Below, in pieces: positions 25,024 through 34,158 of a stretch of 64,000 nt of DNA. The translations under genes were made by a program, and so were the position numbers. The notes below the pieces were generated by a model, which saw nothing but the letters and a program-made list of their open reading frames with translations, was not told the DNA's origin and did no database searches. Source of the stretch: Methylobacter sp. (GTDB lineage: Bacteria > Pseudomonadota > Gammaproteobacteria > Methylococcales > Methylomonadaceae); contig NZ_JAUXVR010000041.1 of assembly GCF_030680395.1 (NCBI RefSeq), forward strand, positions 124,001 through 188,000, in the 5' to 3' direction. Position 1 is the first letter of the stretch. Each line of letters starts with the position of its first letter.

Positions 25024-26616
25024 ATGGATACAGTCATCATCGGCATTTTAGGATCCCGCCTGGATCACGGCGGTTTGGGTAGCAGACGGCACGAACGTTG
25101 GCGGCCCAGCATCTCGCTATTGATGCACGACAACCTTCCCGTCGATGAGTTTGTGTTGATTTACCATGCCGATGAACAGCAGCTCGCCACCTTGACGCTC
25201 AACGATATGGCGGCGATGTCTCCGCAAATACGGCTGACACCGTATCAAGTCGATTATGAAAACCCTTGGGACTTCGAACAGGTTTACAGCCAGCTGCACG
25301 AATTCACCCGCAGCTATCATTTCGATCCCGAGCAGCATGATTATTATGTCCACATCACGACCGGCACCCATGTCGCGCAAATCTGCCTGTATCTGCTGAC
25401 CGAAGCCAACTACATTCCGGCCAAGTTGCTGCAAACCTCGCCGAGCAAGGAAGGCGTGCACGGTTGTTATCAAGTCATCGATTTGGATTTATCGCGCTAC
25501 GATCAAATTGCCTCACGCTTTGCCCGCGAAGCCCAGGACGGCATCGCTTATTTAAAAGGCGGCATAGCAACCCATAATCCTGCGTTTAATAATCTGATTT
25601 CCCAACTGGAACATGTCTCGATCAAATCGTCGGCGCCGATGTTATTAACAGGCCCGACAGGCGCAGGAAAATCGCGTCTGGCAAAACGCATTTACGAGCT
25701 GAAAAAACAGCGCGGTTTGGTGACCGGAAAATTGGTGGAAGTCAACTGCGCGATCTTGCGCGGCGATAACGCGATGTCGGCTTTATTCGGGCATGTGCGG
25801 GGCGCTTATACCGGCGCGATGAATCAGCGCATGGGCTTATTGCGCGAGGCCGATAAAGGCTTGCTGTTTTTGGATGAAATCGGCGAATTGGGTCTGGACG
25901 AGCAAGCCATGCTGCTGCGCGCCATTGAAGATAAAGTGTTTATGCCGTTGGGCAGCGATCGGGAAGTCGGCAGCGATTTTCAATTGATAGTCGGGACTAA
26001 CCGCGACTTGTTCGAACAAGTACAACGGGGATTGTTTCGGGAGGATTTGTTGGCGCGAATTAATTTATGGACCTATCAACTGCCCTCGTTAAAACAGCGC
26101 ATCGAAGATTTAGAGCCCAATATTGAACACGAGCTGCAACAATTTACTATCAAGGCAGGCTATAAAGTCAGTTTTAATAAAGCCGCACGCGAACAGTATT
26201 TAAAATTTGCGCGTTCGACGCAGGCGCTATGGCGAGCGAATTTCCGGGATTTAAACTCCAGCATTACCCGCATGGCAACTCTGGCAACGGGCGGGCGCAT
26301 TACCGAAGAACTGGTGACCGAAGAAATCGGCCGCTTGCAGTATGCATGGTCCGGTTTCGGGCAACCAGCGCCGGTTGACGATGGACTTGCCGGCGTGTTG
26401 TCAGCGCAAGCCTTGGCGGAAGTGGATTTATTTGATCGTTTGCAACTTACCGAAGTGGTGCGCGTATGCCGAGCCAGCCGCAGCTTAGCCGAGGCGGGAC
26501 GGGTATTGTTCAATCATAGCCGTACTCAAAAAGCCAGCGCCAATGACTCGCACCGGCTTAAGCAGTATTTACAGAAGTTTGGCTTGGAATTTCAGGCTAT
26601 TGTAAAAAGCATCTAA
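25024..26616 (+). CDS. rtcR: RtcR, sigma-54-dependent activator of RNA repair genes
   Basis: 530 residues. The N-terminal RtcR domain (about 1-180) is related to CARF-type Rossmann sensors and is thought to sense RNA ends or damaged tRNA; GILGSRLDHGG marks its start. The central AAA+ domain has Walker A GPTGAGKS near 214, the sigma-54 contact loop GAYTGA near 263 (usual GAFTGA) and Walker B LLFLDEIGEL near 282. The C-terminus has a helix-turn-helix-like SLAEAGRVLFNHSR region. It is divergent from rtcB, which has a matching sigma-54 promoter. Its own promoter is presumably in the same 270-base gap, which also holds a REP element. Confidence 0.95.
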   Translation: MDTVIIGILGSRLDHGGLGSRRHERWRPSISLLMHDNLPVDEFVLIYHADEQQLATLTLNDMAAMSPQIRLTPYQVDYENPWDFEQVYSQLHEFTRSYHFDPEQHDYYVHITTGTHVAQICLYLLTEANYIPAKLLQTSPSKEGVHGCYQVIDLDLSRYDQIASRFAREAQDGIAYLKGGIATHNPAFNNLISQLEHVSIKSSAPMLLTGPTGAGKSRLAKRIYELKKQRGLVTGKLVEVNCAILRGDNAMSALFGHVRGAYTGAMNQRMGLLREADKGLLFLDEIGELGLDEQAMLLRAIEDKVFMPLGSDREVGSDFQLIVGTNRDLFEQVQRGLFREDLLARINLWTYQLPSLKQRIEDLEPNIEHELQQFTIKAGYKVSFNKAAREQYLKFARSTQALWRANFRDLNSSITRMATLATGGRITEELVTEEIGRLQYAWSGFGQPAPVDDGLAGVLSAQALAEVDLFDRLQLTEVVRVCRASRSLAEAGRVLFNHSRTQKASANDSHRLKQYLQKFGLEFQAIVKSI

Positions 26617-26716
26617 CCGGCCATGACAGCTCACAACGCCCTCTTCCAGCGTAGCAAGAAGATCGCCAGCCGTTTCTGTTATATTAAGGCGAATTCTTGC
26701 TGACCATAATTTCAAT

Positions 26717-27823
26717 ATGAACCACCCTACCCTTCCCGCTGCCGAAGCTTTTAGCCTGCTTAGTACCAATAAACAAGTAACTATGATCGATGTAAGGTCG
26801 GAGGGAGAATATGAAAAAGCGCACTTTGCAAACACGCTAAACATCCCGATACTTTCAGACGCCCATCGCCATGATGTGGGACTGACCTATAAGACCGAAG
26901 GCTCGGAAGCCGCCAAAGCGCTTGGGCACAAACTGGTCAGCGGCGATTATAAAGAGCGAATGATTCAGCAATGGTGCGAATCGATTAAAAGCCATCCCCG
27001 GCATCCCGCTTTGATCTTTTGTTGGCGCGGCGGCCTACGCTCCCGGTTAGCCCAGGATTGGGTCTATCAAAACGGGCTTGAAGTTTTACGGGTCGATTCC
27101 GGCTACAAAGGCTTAAGGCATGAGGCGCTTAAGGCCATAGAAAATCCCGCGCCCTTTGTCGTCCTGTCCGGCATGACCGGATCGGGCAAAACCCGCTTAA
27201 TCCATCAGCTCCGGCACTTTGTCGATCTTGAAGCGCTTGCCGATCATCGCGGCAGCGCTTTCGGAGCCTATGTTGGCAGAAGCCAGCCCCAGCAAGCCAC
27301 GTTTGAAAACAAGTTGGCGCAATCGTTATATCAAATTGCCGATAACTTTGTGCTGGAGGATGAAAGCCCCAATATCGGCCGATGCCATGTGCCTGACCTG
27401 TTTTATGCCCGGATGGTCCCTGCGCCGATGGTGATGATCGAAACACCGGCCCGGGTTCGGGCATTGGAAATCTTTAAGGAATATGTCCAAGCGCCTTTTG
27501 CAGGCGGCATGCCGTTACCCGAACTGGAAGCAAGTTTTGCCAAAAATGTTGAACGGATCAGGAACAAGCTGGGCGGCATGGAGTGCGATAACATTAAGAC
27601 CATGCTGAGCCAATCGTTCCAATTCGATGTGCTGAATGAGGCTTATGCAGACGCTTATCTCGACTGGATTGAGCGCCTGCTGACGCATTATTACGACAAA
27701 CTGTATATCCATTCGCTGTCATTAAAATCACGGAAGACCTTGTTTAAAGGCTGCTGGCAAGACTGTTTGGATTTTTTAGCCGATTCTCAAGAAAGAACAT
27801 TCCATCAAAAACTTGATCGGTAG
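26717..27823 (+). CDS. selU: tRNA 2-selenouridine synthase
   Basis: Replaces sulfur with selenium in 2-thiouridine at tRNA wobble position 34 using selenophosphate, via a geranylated intermediate. The 368-residue protein has an N-terminal rhodanese domain (TMIDVRSEGEYEKAHF near 22-37, catalytic Cys102 in IFCWRGGLRSR) and a P-loop domain (LSGMTGSGKTRLIHQL near 150-165). No ribosome-binding site stands out before ATG 26717. selD, the selenophosphate supplier, follows after a repeat-filled gap. There is no selA, selB or tRNA-Sec in the window, so selenium may be used only for tRNA. Confidence 0.95.
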   Translation: MNHPTLPAAEAFSLLSTNKQVTMIDVRSEGEYEKAHFANTLNIPILSDAHRHDVGLTYKTEGSEAAKALGHKLVSGDYKERMIQQWCESIKSHPRHPALIFCWRGGLRSRLAQDWVYQNGLEVLRVDSGYKGLRHEALKAIENPAPFVVLSGMTGSGKTRLIHQLRHFVDLEALADHRGSAFGAYVGRSQPQQATFENKLAQSLYQIADNFVLEDESPNIGRCHVPDLFYARMVPAPMVMIETPARVRALEIFKEYVQAPFAGGMPLPELEASFAKNVERIRNKLGGMECDNIKTMLSQSFQFDVLNEAYADAYLDWIERLLTHYYDKLYIHSLSLKSRKTLFKGCWQDCLDFLADSQERTFHQKLDR

Positions 27824-27850
27824 GAAAATATGGTCCACACAAGTCAAGAT

Positions 27851-28110
27851 CGTCATTCCGGCATGGATGGAGTTGAGATTACCATCCATGACACTGGATA
27901 CCCGCTCCCGGCGGACATAAATATCTCCACAAATTTTTTGTATTATAAATACAATAAGTTACAAGCCGACCTAGCTCCCTCTCCTGCTGGAGAGGGTTGG
28001 GGTGAGGAGAATAAAAATAACCGTTTATATCCCCCTCATCCCAACCTTCTCCCTCAAGGGAGAAGGGGCCGGTACTTGTGTAAACACTTGTGCCCGGCGG
28101 GTATGACGAG
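27851..28110. repeat. Nested palindromic repeats between selU and selD
   Basis: The outer pair begins CGTCATTCCGGCATGG (27851) and ends CCCGGCGGGTATGACG (to 28109), an inverted CGTCAT...CC motif. Inside is a second element: CTCCCTCTCCTGCTGGAGAG and GGTTGGGGTGAGGAG (27975-28009) inverted against the CCCCTCATCCCAACC arm up to 28066. The arrangement looks like one dispersed repeat inserted in another. A 105-codon frame across it (27830-28147) is not a gene. Confidence 0.7.
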
Positions 28111-28139
28111 TTTGAGCATAATCGGACTCATACATCTGC

Positions 28140-30410
28140 ATGAATAACAACTCAACCCCGATAGTTTCAGACCTGGTCTTGCTCGGCGGCGGGCATGCCA
28201 ACATTCAGGTCTTGAAAATGCTGGCCATGAATCCGATTGGCGGGCTTAGGATTACTTTAATATCCGACCAAACGCATTCGCCATACTCCGGCATGATACC
28301 CGGCTACTTGGCGGGCTATTATTCCTATGAAGAATGCCATTTCGATTTAAGACGCATCTGCGAAGAACTCGGCCAGCGCTTTATCAAGGCCAACATCATC
28401 GGCATCGATCCGCAACGAAAAAAAATCCGGCTGGAAAACAGGGTGGAAGTCGGTTACGACTGCGCGTCCATTAACGTCGGCATAGCCCCTAAAAGCCTAG
28501 AAAACTCATCAGAAGAAGCGGCGTTAAAGCTTATCCCGCTTAAACCGATTTCCAGGTTTATCGCACACTGGGAGCGGTTGATCGCCGACCTGAAAGCTTA
28601 CAAAGGTAGCAAATCTCTACAGATCGCCGTTGTTGGCGCCGGTGCATCCGGCGTTGAAATATCGATTATCCTGAAAATGTTGATCGACCAACATAACTGG
28701 AATGCCGAAGTGAGCCTTATCCACCGACATGAATTCCTGGTTTCAGCCAAAGATATTTCAGCCCAAAGAAGACTGTCAAAAACGCTTAAAGAGCTGGACA
28801 TAAAAGTCTTTAAAAACACCCAGGCGCTTAAAGAACAGGAAAACGGCCTGATGCTTAAAGACGATAAAGGACTGATCCAGACGAAAGATTTTTATCGGGT
28901 GCTGACGGCTACGCAAGCCGCCGCGCCGCAGTGGTTTAAAGACTCGGGACTGCCGGTGAGCCCGGACGGTTTTGTAAAGGTCAACAAAAACCTGCTGGTT
29001 GAAAACGAACACGACCTGTTTACCGCCGGAGATTGCATACATTTTTCGCCGTCCCCGTTGAAAAAGGCCGGCGTTTATGCGGTCCGGCAAGGCATGGTGC
29101 TTGAGCACAATATCCGCGCCTATTTCACCGAAAAACCCGCGTTAAAAACCTTTCATCCCAAGAAAAATGTGCTGTCTTTGATCACTATAGGCGAGCGTAA
29201 AGCCTTGGTGCATCAAGACAGCGCATCAATCCTCAGATGGATGTGGCCTTCATTATTGTGGACGGTTAAGGACGGCATCGACAGGCGCTTTATGAAGCGC
29301 TTCCAGGCCAGGACTTTCAGCGTAAAGCCCCGGCATTTCGATAAAACCATGCCAGTGCCCAAGACCACGCTGGTCCCCGAAGATTGGGAAAGCAACACCT
29401 GCGGCGGCTGCGGCAGCAAGCTTGGTGCCTCCACGTTAATGCAAAGCCTGAACAAGCTGGACATACCCACAGACGACGCCGTTTTGCTGGGCGTCAAGGA
29501 TGGCGAAGACTGCGCGTTGACCCGGCTTTCCGAGCATAGCCTGTGCCTGCAAAGCATCGATCAATTCCGCTCGTTTATTTCAGACCCTTACTTGCTGGGG
29601 CAAATTGCCACCCAGCATGCATTAAGCGACATCTACGCGATGGGCGGCGTTGCCAAGACCGCGCAAGTCGGCCTGACGCTCGGTGCTGCAAACAAGAAGA
29701 TTCAGCAGGAAGATATTTTTCAACTGATGTCGGGCGTGCTGAATATTCTGAGCCAAAGCGCCGCCTCCCTGGTCGGCGGCCACACCGGCGAAGGCGCGGA
29801 GCTTGCCATTTCGCTTGCCGTCCAGGGCGAAGTCGCGCCGGAACAGGTTTTAAGAAAACAGCTCACTCAACCCGGAAACCGGCTGATACTGACCAAATCC
29901 ATCGGCACCGGCGTAATCTTCGCCGCCAATATGCTGGCCCAGGCCAACGGCAAACTGGTGGATCAGGCGCTTTCAAGCATGCTGCAATCCAACAAAACCG
30001 CGATGGAAATCATCAAGTCCTTTAGCGTTTCCGGCTGCACCGATATTACCGGCTTCGGCCTGCTAGGCCATGCCTTTGAGATGATGGGGAAAAATACCGA
30101 TCAGGCTTTGGGCGTTAAAATCGACTACAAGGCGATCCCCTTATTCGACGGTGTTGACGAATTATTTGTCAAAGGCTATTACGCTTCTATTGCCGAGGAA
30201 AATTATCGGTCTTTAAGCGCAGTATTGGATGCCGAGATAAGTAATCAAAAGTTTCCGGCGCTGTTCGATCCCCAAACCAGCGGCGGGCTGTTGTTTTCAG
30301 TGCCTTTCGATCAGGCGGATTCATGCCTGAAAGCTCTGCATCAAAACGGTGTAGCCAAGGCCTGTGTTATAGGCGAAGTTATTGATCAGCGGAAAATAGT
30401 CGTGTTTTGA
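28140..30410 (+). CDS. selD: NADH-dehydrogenase-like / selenophosphate synthetase fusion
   Basis: 756 residues in two parts. Residues about 1-395 form a pyridine nucleotide-disulfide oxidoreductase of the NDH-2-like type: LVLLGGGHANIQVLKML near 11-27 (FAD site), IAVVGAGASGVEIS near 161-174 (NAD site), and LFTAGDCIHF near 296. Residues from about 415 are SelD, with TCGGCGSKLGAS carrying Cys where others have selenocysteine; later VGGHTGEGAE, GCTDITGFGLLGH and FDPQTSGGLL are typical of the AIR-synthase-like fold. SelD makes selenophosphate from selenide and ATP. The fused oxidoreductase may supply or reduce selenium. No ribosome-binding site is obvious. It follows selU, its likely consumer. Confidence 0.95.
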   Translation: MNNNSTPIVSDLVLLGGGHANIQVLKMLAMNPIGGLRITLISDQTHSPYSGMIPGYLAGYYSYEECHFDLRRICEELGQRFIKANIIGIDPQRKKIRLENRVEVGYDCASINVGIAPKSLENSSEEAALKLIPLKPISRFIAHWERLIADLKAYKGSKSLQIAVVGAGASGVEISIILKMLIDQHNWNAEVSLIHRHEFLVSAKDISAQRRLSKTLKELDIKVFKNTQALKEQENGLMLKDDKGLIQTKDFYRVLTATQAAAPQWFKDSGLPVSPDGFVKVNKNLLVENEHDLFTAGDCIHFSPSPLKKAGVYAVRQGMVLEHNIRAYFTEKPALKTFHPKKNVLSLITIGERKALVHQDSASILRWMWPSLLWTVKDGIDRRFMKRFQARTFSVKPRHFDKTMPVPKTTLVPEDWESNTCGGCGSKLGASTLMQSLNKLDIPTDDAVLLGVKDGEDCALTRLSEHSLCLQSIDQFRSFISDPYLLGQIATQHALSDIYAMGGVAKTAQVGLTLGAANKKIQQEDIFQLMSGVLNILSQSAASLVGGHTGEGAELAISLAVQGEVAPEQVLRKQLTQPGNRLILTKSIGTGVIFAANMLAQANGKLVDQALSSMLQSNKTAMEIIKSFSVSGCTDITGFGLLGHAFEMMGKNTDQALGVKIDYKAIPLFDGVDELFVKGYYASIAEENYRSLSAVLDAEISNQKFPALFDPQTSGGLLFSVPFDQADSCLKALHQNGVAKACVIGEVIDQRKIVVF

Positions 30411-30441
30411 TTAGTCAGCGATAATGCAAGTCTTATAATCC

Positions 30442-31458
30442 TCATTCTTCATTCCTGGTTTGCAGCCAGATCCTGGCCTTTGCGGATAAGCGGTAGCGTT
30501 GCGTCGGGCTTCGAGGAGAACCGGGTTGGGTGCGGTCAAGCCAGCCGCCTTCCATGGCAGGGTTTAGGTAGTTTGCCCTGAAAGTCGGACGATGAGAAAA
30601 GCCCAATGCACTCATCAGCTCGGAACCGCTCAGTTCGTTGTTGCCAATGGCCTCAAGCAGCATTTTTACTTGGTCGGCAACTTGATCGCTTACTTGATCG
30701 GTATCACCCGCCTCGCGCATAGCATCCCGCAGAGCTTGCAACATGAACTCGACAAACGGCGCGGCATCGGCGCGCTCATCCGCTTCGGCCAGCGCTCGAT
30801 AATATTCGTTCTGCCGTTCGCGAATGACAGTTTCTACCGGCAAATAACCCAGCAAGGGTTTCCACTGACGAAGAATCAGCGTTTGCCACAATCGCCCCAT
30901 GCGACCGTTGCCATCGGCGAAAGGATGAATAAATTCCAGTTCGTAATGAAACAGGCAACTGCTGATTAACGGGTGCTCTTCTCTGCGTTTCAGCCAATCC
31001 AGCAAATCGGCCATCAAATAAGGCACCCGGTCGGCAGGCGGCGCCATATGCACCAGATGCTCACCCCGAAATATGCCGACACCGCCGGAGCGAAATACTC
31101 CCGGCTGGTCAACCAACATCGACATCAGCAAACCATGCGCAACCAGCAAATCGGCTTCAGAAGCCGGATGCCAATTATCCATCGCCTCATAGGCGGCAAA
31201 TGCGTTGCGGACTTCTTGAATTTCGCGCGGCAGACCTAGCACGCGTTTGCCGTCAATCACCGCAGTCACTTGTTCCAAGGTCAGCGTGTTGTTTTCAATA
31301 GCCAGCGAAGCTTGAATCGTGCGAATCCGGTTTTCCCGGCGCAGGCGCGGCGTCAGGTTTTGCTCGGCCAACATCGTATAGCGACCGATCAGTTCGCTGA
31401 TTTCCGCGACCAAGTTCAGGATGGTTGGAGTGATGGTATAGGGCGGTTGGTAGTTCAT
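30442..31458 (-). CDS. Fic-family AMP-transferase with winged-helix C-terminus
   Basis: Fic proteins move AMP (or another nucleotide) onto hydroxyl groups of proteins. The 338-residue protein has the catalytic HPFADGNGRMGR at 178-189. At 51-56 it has SLAIEN, matching the S/T-x-x-x-E-G/N inhibitory helix at the N-terminal side (class II Fic), so it is probably self-inhibited. A C-terminal winged-helix-like segment (LSGSELMSALGFSHRPTFRANYLNPAMEGG, abridged) follows about residue 260. It is convergent with selD and close to the MNT gene, in an accessory-looking stretch. The target protein is unknown. Confidence 0.92.
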   Translation of the reverse strand: MNYQPPYTITPTILNLVAEISELIGRYTMLAEQNLTPRLRRENRIRTIQASLAIENNTLTLEQVTAVIDGKRVLGLPREIQEVRNAFAAYEAMDNWHPASEADLLVAHGLLMSMLVDQPGVFRSGGVGIFRGEHLVHMAPPADRVPYLMADLLDWLKRREEHPLISSCLFHYELEFIHPFADGNGRMGRLWQTLILRQWKPLLGYLPVETVIRERQNEYYRALAEADERADAAPFVEFMLQALRDAMREAGDTDQVSDQVADQVKMLLEAIGNNELSGSELMSALGFSHRPTFRANYLNPAMEGGWLDRTQPGSPRSPTQRYRLSAKARIWLQTRNEE

Positions 31459-31582
31459 GTGAGTCAGGTTAATTTTTTAACCATAATACAGGGAAATCGG
31501 TTCGATGCTTACTTGATCCGTCAAATCAGATGGTTAGATTGCTGCGGCCGCCTCCCTTGCATCCCAAAGATAAGCCCATGGA

Positions 31583-31894
31583 TCACGCTGCATAGACGAC
31601 TTCGCAGCTTTGATTGACGCTGGCTTGAACATAGGGGTTGCGCAGAGCGGAGGTTTCCGCCAGATCAACGGCTCGCCCAAGAATTTGCGACAAGTCGGCT
31701 TGTAAGCCAAAAAATACTTTTAGCGTAGGGCTATCGGCAGACGGTGAGAACACCACCAAAAAATCGGCATCGCTGCGGTCCGGGGCGAAATCGGTTCCCC
31801 GTGCGGCTGAACCGAACACTTCAAGCCGTTGTACGTGATAACGTCGACAGAGTTCAGCGATAGCGGATTGATGTTGTTGGATAAAGGGGTGCAT
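31583..31894 (-). CDS. MNT-type minimal nucleotidyltransferase
   Basis: 103 residues with the polymerase-beta-like nucleotidyltransferase signature EVFGSAARG followed by SDADFLVVF, giving the two metal-binding aspartates at about 42 and 44. MNT proteins usually act as antitoxins that AMPylate a partner HEPN toxin. No HEPN gene is found on either side; the neighbours are a Fic gene and an AT-rich two-gene cassette after 250 bases. It may be an orphan or may have lost its partner. RBS before 31894 is AAGGAGG-like (CTAAGGAGGC on the minus strand). Confidence 0.88.
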   Translation of the reverse strand: MHPFIQQHQSAIAELCRRYHVQRLEVFGSAARGTDFAPDRSDADFLVVFSPSADSPTLKVFFGLQADLSQILGRAVDLAETSALRNPYVQASVNQSCEVVYAA

Positions 31895-32144
31895 TTTTAA
31901 TGCCTCCTTAGGTTTATGTGAAGCCGAGTGTTTTGGTTTGCGGCTAGTAGCATTTCAGAGCAGTTTAATTGGTGATACTCACTGTAGCAGTTCTTCGGCT
32001 AGTTCAATGGTACGCACAGCATACCCTATATGGCTTTTTACATCGCCTCGATCAGGATCAATGTTCCAAATTTTAAATAGGGTTTAAATTGGTAATCATG
32101 TCTGACAAAGACAACATATCTTAAGGTTTTCACCCATCATCGCA

Positions 32145-32786
32145 TTAAAATTTTGGCAAACTTCTAATAAAAATACCGAAGCTTTCATTTAATTTTATAC
32201 ATTGATTAATAGCGTTTTTAGTTTTGAATGCCTTAGCCAAATTTTTATAAACTTCGTATTCTTTTTTATAAAATATATTTCTTTTGGCAACTGCTATACA
32301 TAAATGCCCAGCGCAATTTTTGCTTCTTGATTGCTTTGCTCTTAATGTTTCAAAAAGCGGAAGGTACCAGCACTCAAGTGAATGTACAGATATAGCAAAC
32401 AATATTCTCTCTTTATATTCGCTGTAGACATCTTCACCAATCTTAGAGATAAGTAGATTTATGACGTCATTAATAATATCGATCTGAGGTCTATCTTTGC
32501 CATTGTCGGTTATAGCCACTCCAAAATTGACGTGTTCTGCACAGTCAGTGTCAATTTGTATGACGACATATTCATTAAATAAAAAACTATCTTGAAAGTC
32601 TGGTAATGTACAATATTCAAACACCTTTTCCCAGCCACCACTATCCTGTTGTCGACTTTCATCTGTCGCATCTCTAATGGGTTGTATGGAGGTTATTTCT
32701 AAATCGCTGTCATAGTGCTCATATAAAATCGTTTCAAGAGTTATTTGATCTGTAATACCCTCTGTAATCAAAGCAAAACTGCTCAT
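32145..32786 (-). CDS. TOPRIM-like protein paired with an AAA ATPase
   Basis: 213 residues, not recognised with certainty. The start SFALITEGITDQITLETIL resembles the Glu-containing first strand of TOPRIM folds (EGxTD), YVVIQIDTDCAEH the DxD strand, and FAISVHSLECWYL a third conserved strand. Such a TOPRIM-like protein could be a nuclease, as in OLD-family systems where ATPase and TOPRIM occur together. It lies two bases after the stop of the AAA ATPase gene and is surely cotranscribed with it. Base composition is AT-rich, unlike the neighbours, suggesting transfer. RloB-like or DUF4276-like identity is an alternative. Confidence 0.6.
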   Translation of the reverse strand: MSSFALITEGITDQITLETILYEHYDSDLEITSIQPIRDATDESRQQDSGGWEKVFEYCTLPDFQDSFLFNEYVVIQIDTDCAEHVNFGVAITDNGKDRPQIDIINDVINLLISKIGEDVYSEYKERILFAISVHSLECWYLPLFETLRAKQSRSKNCAGHLCIAVAKRNIFYKKEYEVYKNLAKAFKTKNAINQCIKLNESFGIFIRSLPKF

Positions 32787-32788
32787 CT

Positions 32789-34078
32789 CTAAAAGCCTTT
32801 TGGTAGGCCGCCCAAAATACCTTTTATGAACATTTCGGATAATCGGACAGGAGATGAACCTTCTTTTGATAATGGTTTTTTTATACGTTTTACTTTGGTT
32901 TCACCCGATCGGCCTCTAGAAACAACAAATAGGCGCTGTTCATCATCATCAAGATTTAAACCATCTAATGTTGCTGGGTTATGGGTAGTTAGGACAATCT
33001 GTTTGTCATGCTTTTTGGCAAAGAAGACCATTTTTTTTACTAACCCTTCACATAGCTTTGGGTTTAGAGAGGCATCAATATTGTCAATAGCGAAGAACTT
33101 GGGGGTAAGTTTGCTGGTAATGGCTGCGAAGTAAAAGAGTAAAAAGAGAAAGCCCTCATTGGTGCTCATCTGGTCGAAGTATCGCTTCTCACTATCAATA
33201 TAGCTGTCTTTAACCTCCATACGGCTATAAGACATGATGTCGTTTATTAGTTTAAAATCTTCAAACCATCCCAAAAGCTTGAGCGACGCTTTAATTTCCT
33301 CCAAACACGATTTGTCGCTGTCTTCAGCGATAACCGAAATGAGTTTTAGTAGACCTTCGCCATTAATACCTAATGGTTCTACTTGCCCTTCACGTTGAAA
33401 TGTGCGTAATGCGGTATGTTCTGGAGAATAGATAATAAAATTTTCGAGTTCTTTACAAAGATGTGTTTTCGATAAAATTAACTCAATAAATTTTCTTTTT
33501 AAATTATTATCATTTTCACTTTCCATTTTGAAGGTGCTGCTAAAAAAACTTTCGGTTTCGCTAGACTCTGCTTTTGATGGAGATGAATCAGATAGATTGC
33601 GGACAATAGTATCAACAAATTCAAGCACTATCTTTTTGGCTTCGTCCTTATTTGTCCCATTTTCCTTTGCATGTGTAGAAAAATCTTTAACTGTTTCGAT
33701 CAAACCATTTAAACCTAACGATGCTATTGCATTGTCAGCAACTTTGCACTCCCACTTCGAATAAGGTTCATTATCGTTAGATAACAAAAACTCTTTGGAT
33801 TCACCGTGTGAGTCAACGACGGAAATAGAAATTGACTCTGTCGAATTAGTTCCGGGAAATGCTGGGCGCATGTATTCTGCTTGCGTAATCCTTACGCCCC
33901 TTGAAGCAAGAAACTCATTGTCTAATTTGTTTGCTGATGCTGCGCCGACTAAGGCTATTGCCTCCAATATATTGCTTTTTCCAGCGCCATTTTCACCAAT
34001 GAAAACATTCACTCGTGAAAGTGATAAAGGAACATCTATAATGGATTTATAGTTTTTTATTGTGATATTCGTAATCAA
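32789..34078 (-). CDS. AAA ATPase of the SMC/RecF/OLD-like type
   Basis: 429 residues starting MITNITIKNYKSIIDVPLSL, with Walker A FIGENGAGKSNILEAI at about 27-42 and a late Walker B-like FFAIDNIDASLNP followed by the switch His in IVLTTHNPATLDGL. This is the ABC-type ATPase head arrangement seen in OLD-family and AAA_21 proteins, without an obvious coiled coil. The gene runs directly into a TOPRIM-like gene (two-base gap). Ribosome-binding site is not strong. The pair has low GC and lies between a lone MNT gene and a GH30 gene, so it resembles a laterally acquired defence cassette, though no experiment or database match is at hand. Confidence 0.8.
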   Translation of the reverse strand: MITNITIKNYKSIIDVPLSLSRVNVFIGENGAGKSNILEAIALVGAASANKLDNEFLASRGVRITQAEYMRPAFPGTNSTESISISVVDSHGESKEFLLSNDNEPYSKWECKVADNAIASLGLNGLIETVKDFSTHAKENGTNKDEAKKIVLEFVDTIVRNLSDSSPSKAESSETESFFSSTFKMESENDNNLKRKFIELILSKTHLCKELENFIIYSPEHTALRTFQREGQVEPLGINGEGLLKLISVIAEDSDKSCLEEIKASLKLLGWFEDFKLINDIMSYSRMEVKDSYIDSEKRYFDQMSTNEGFLFLLFYFAAITSKLTPKFFAIDNIDASLNPKLCEGLVKKMVFFAKKHDKQIVLTTHNPATLDGLNLDDDEQRLFVVSRGRSGETKVKRIKKPLSKEGSSPVRLSEMFIKGILGGLPKGF

Positions 34079-34158
34079 GTTATTCTCAAAACGTTTGGGT
34101 ATTCGATTTTTGCCACTTCATCAATACGATCTTACATATCATCATACAATAGTAGTAG

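Noticed and set aside
27830-28147. 105-codon frame between selU and selD
   Set aside because: It runs through nested palindromic repeats and has no ribosome-binding site or family resemblance.
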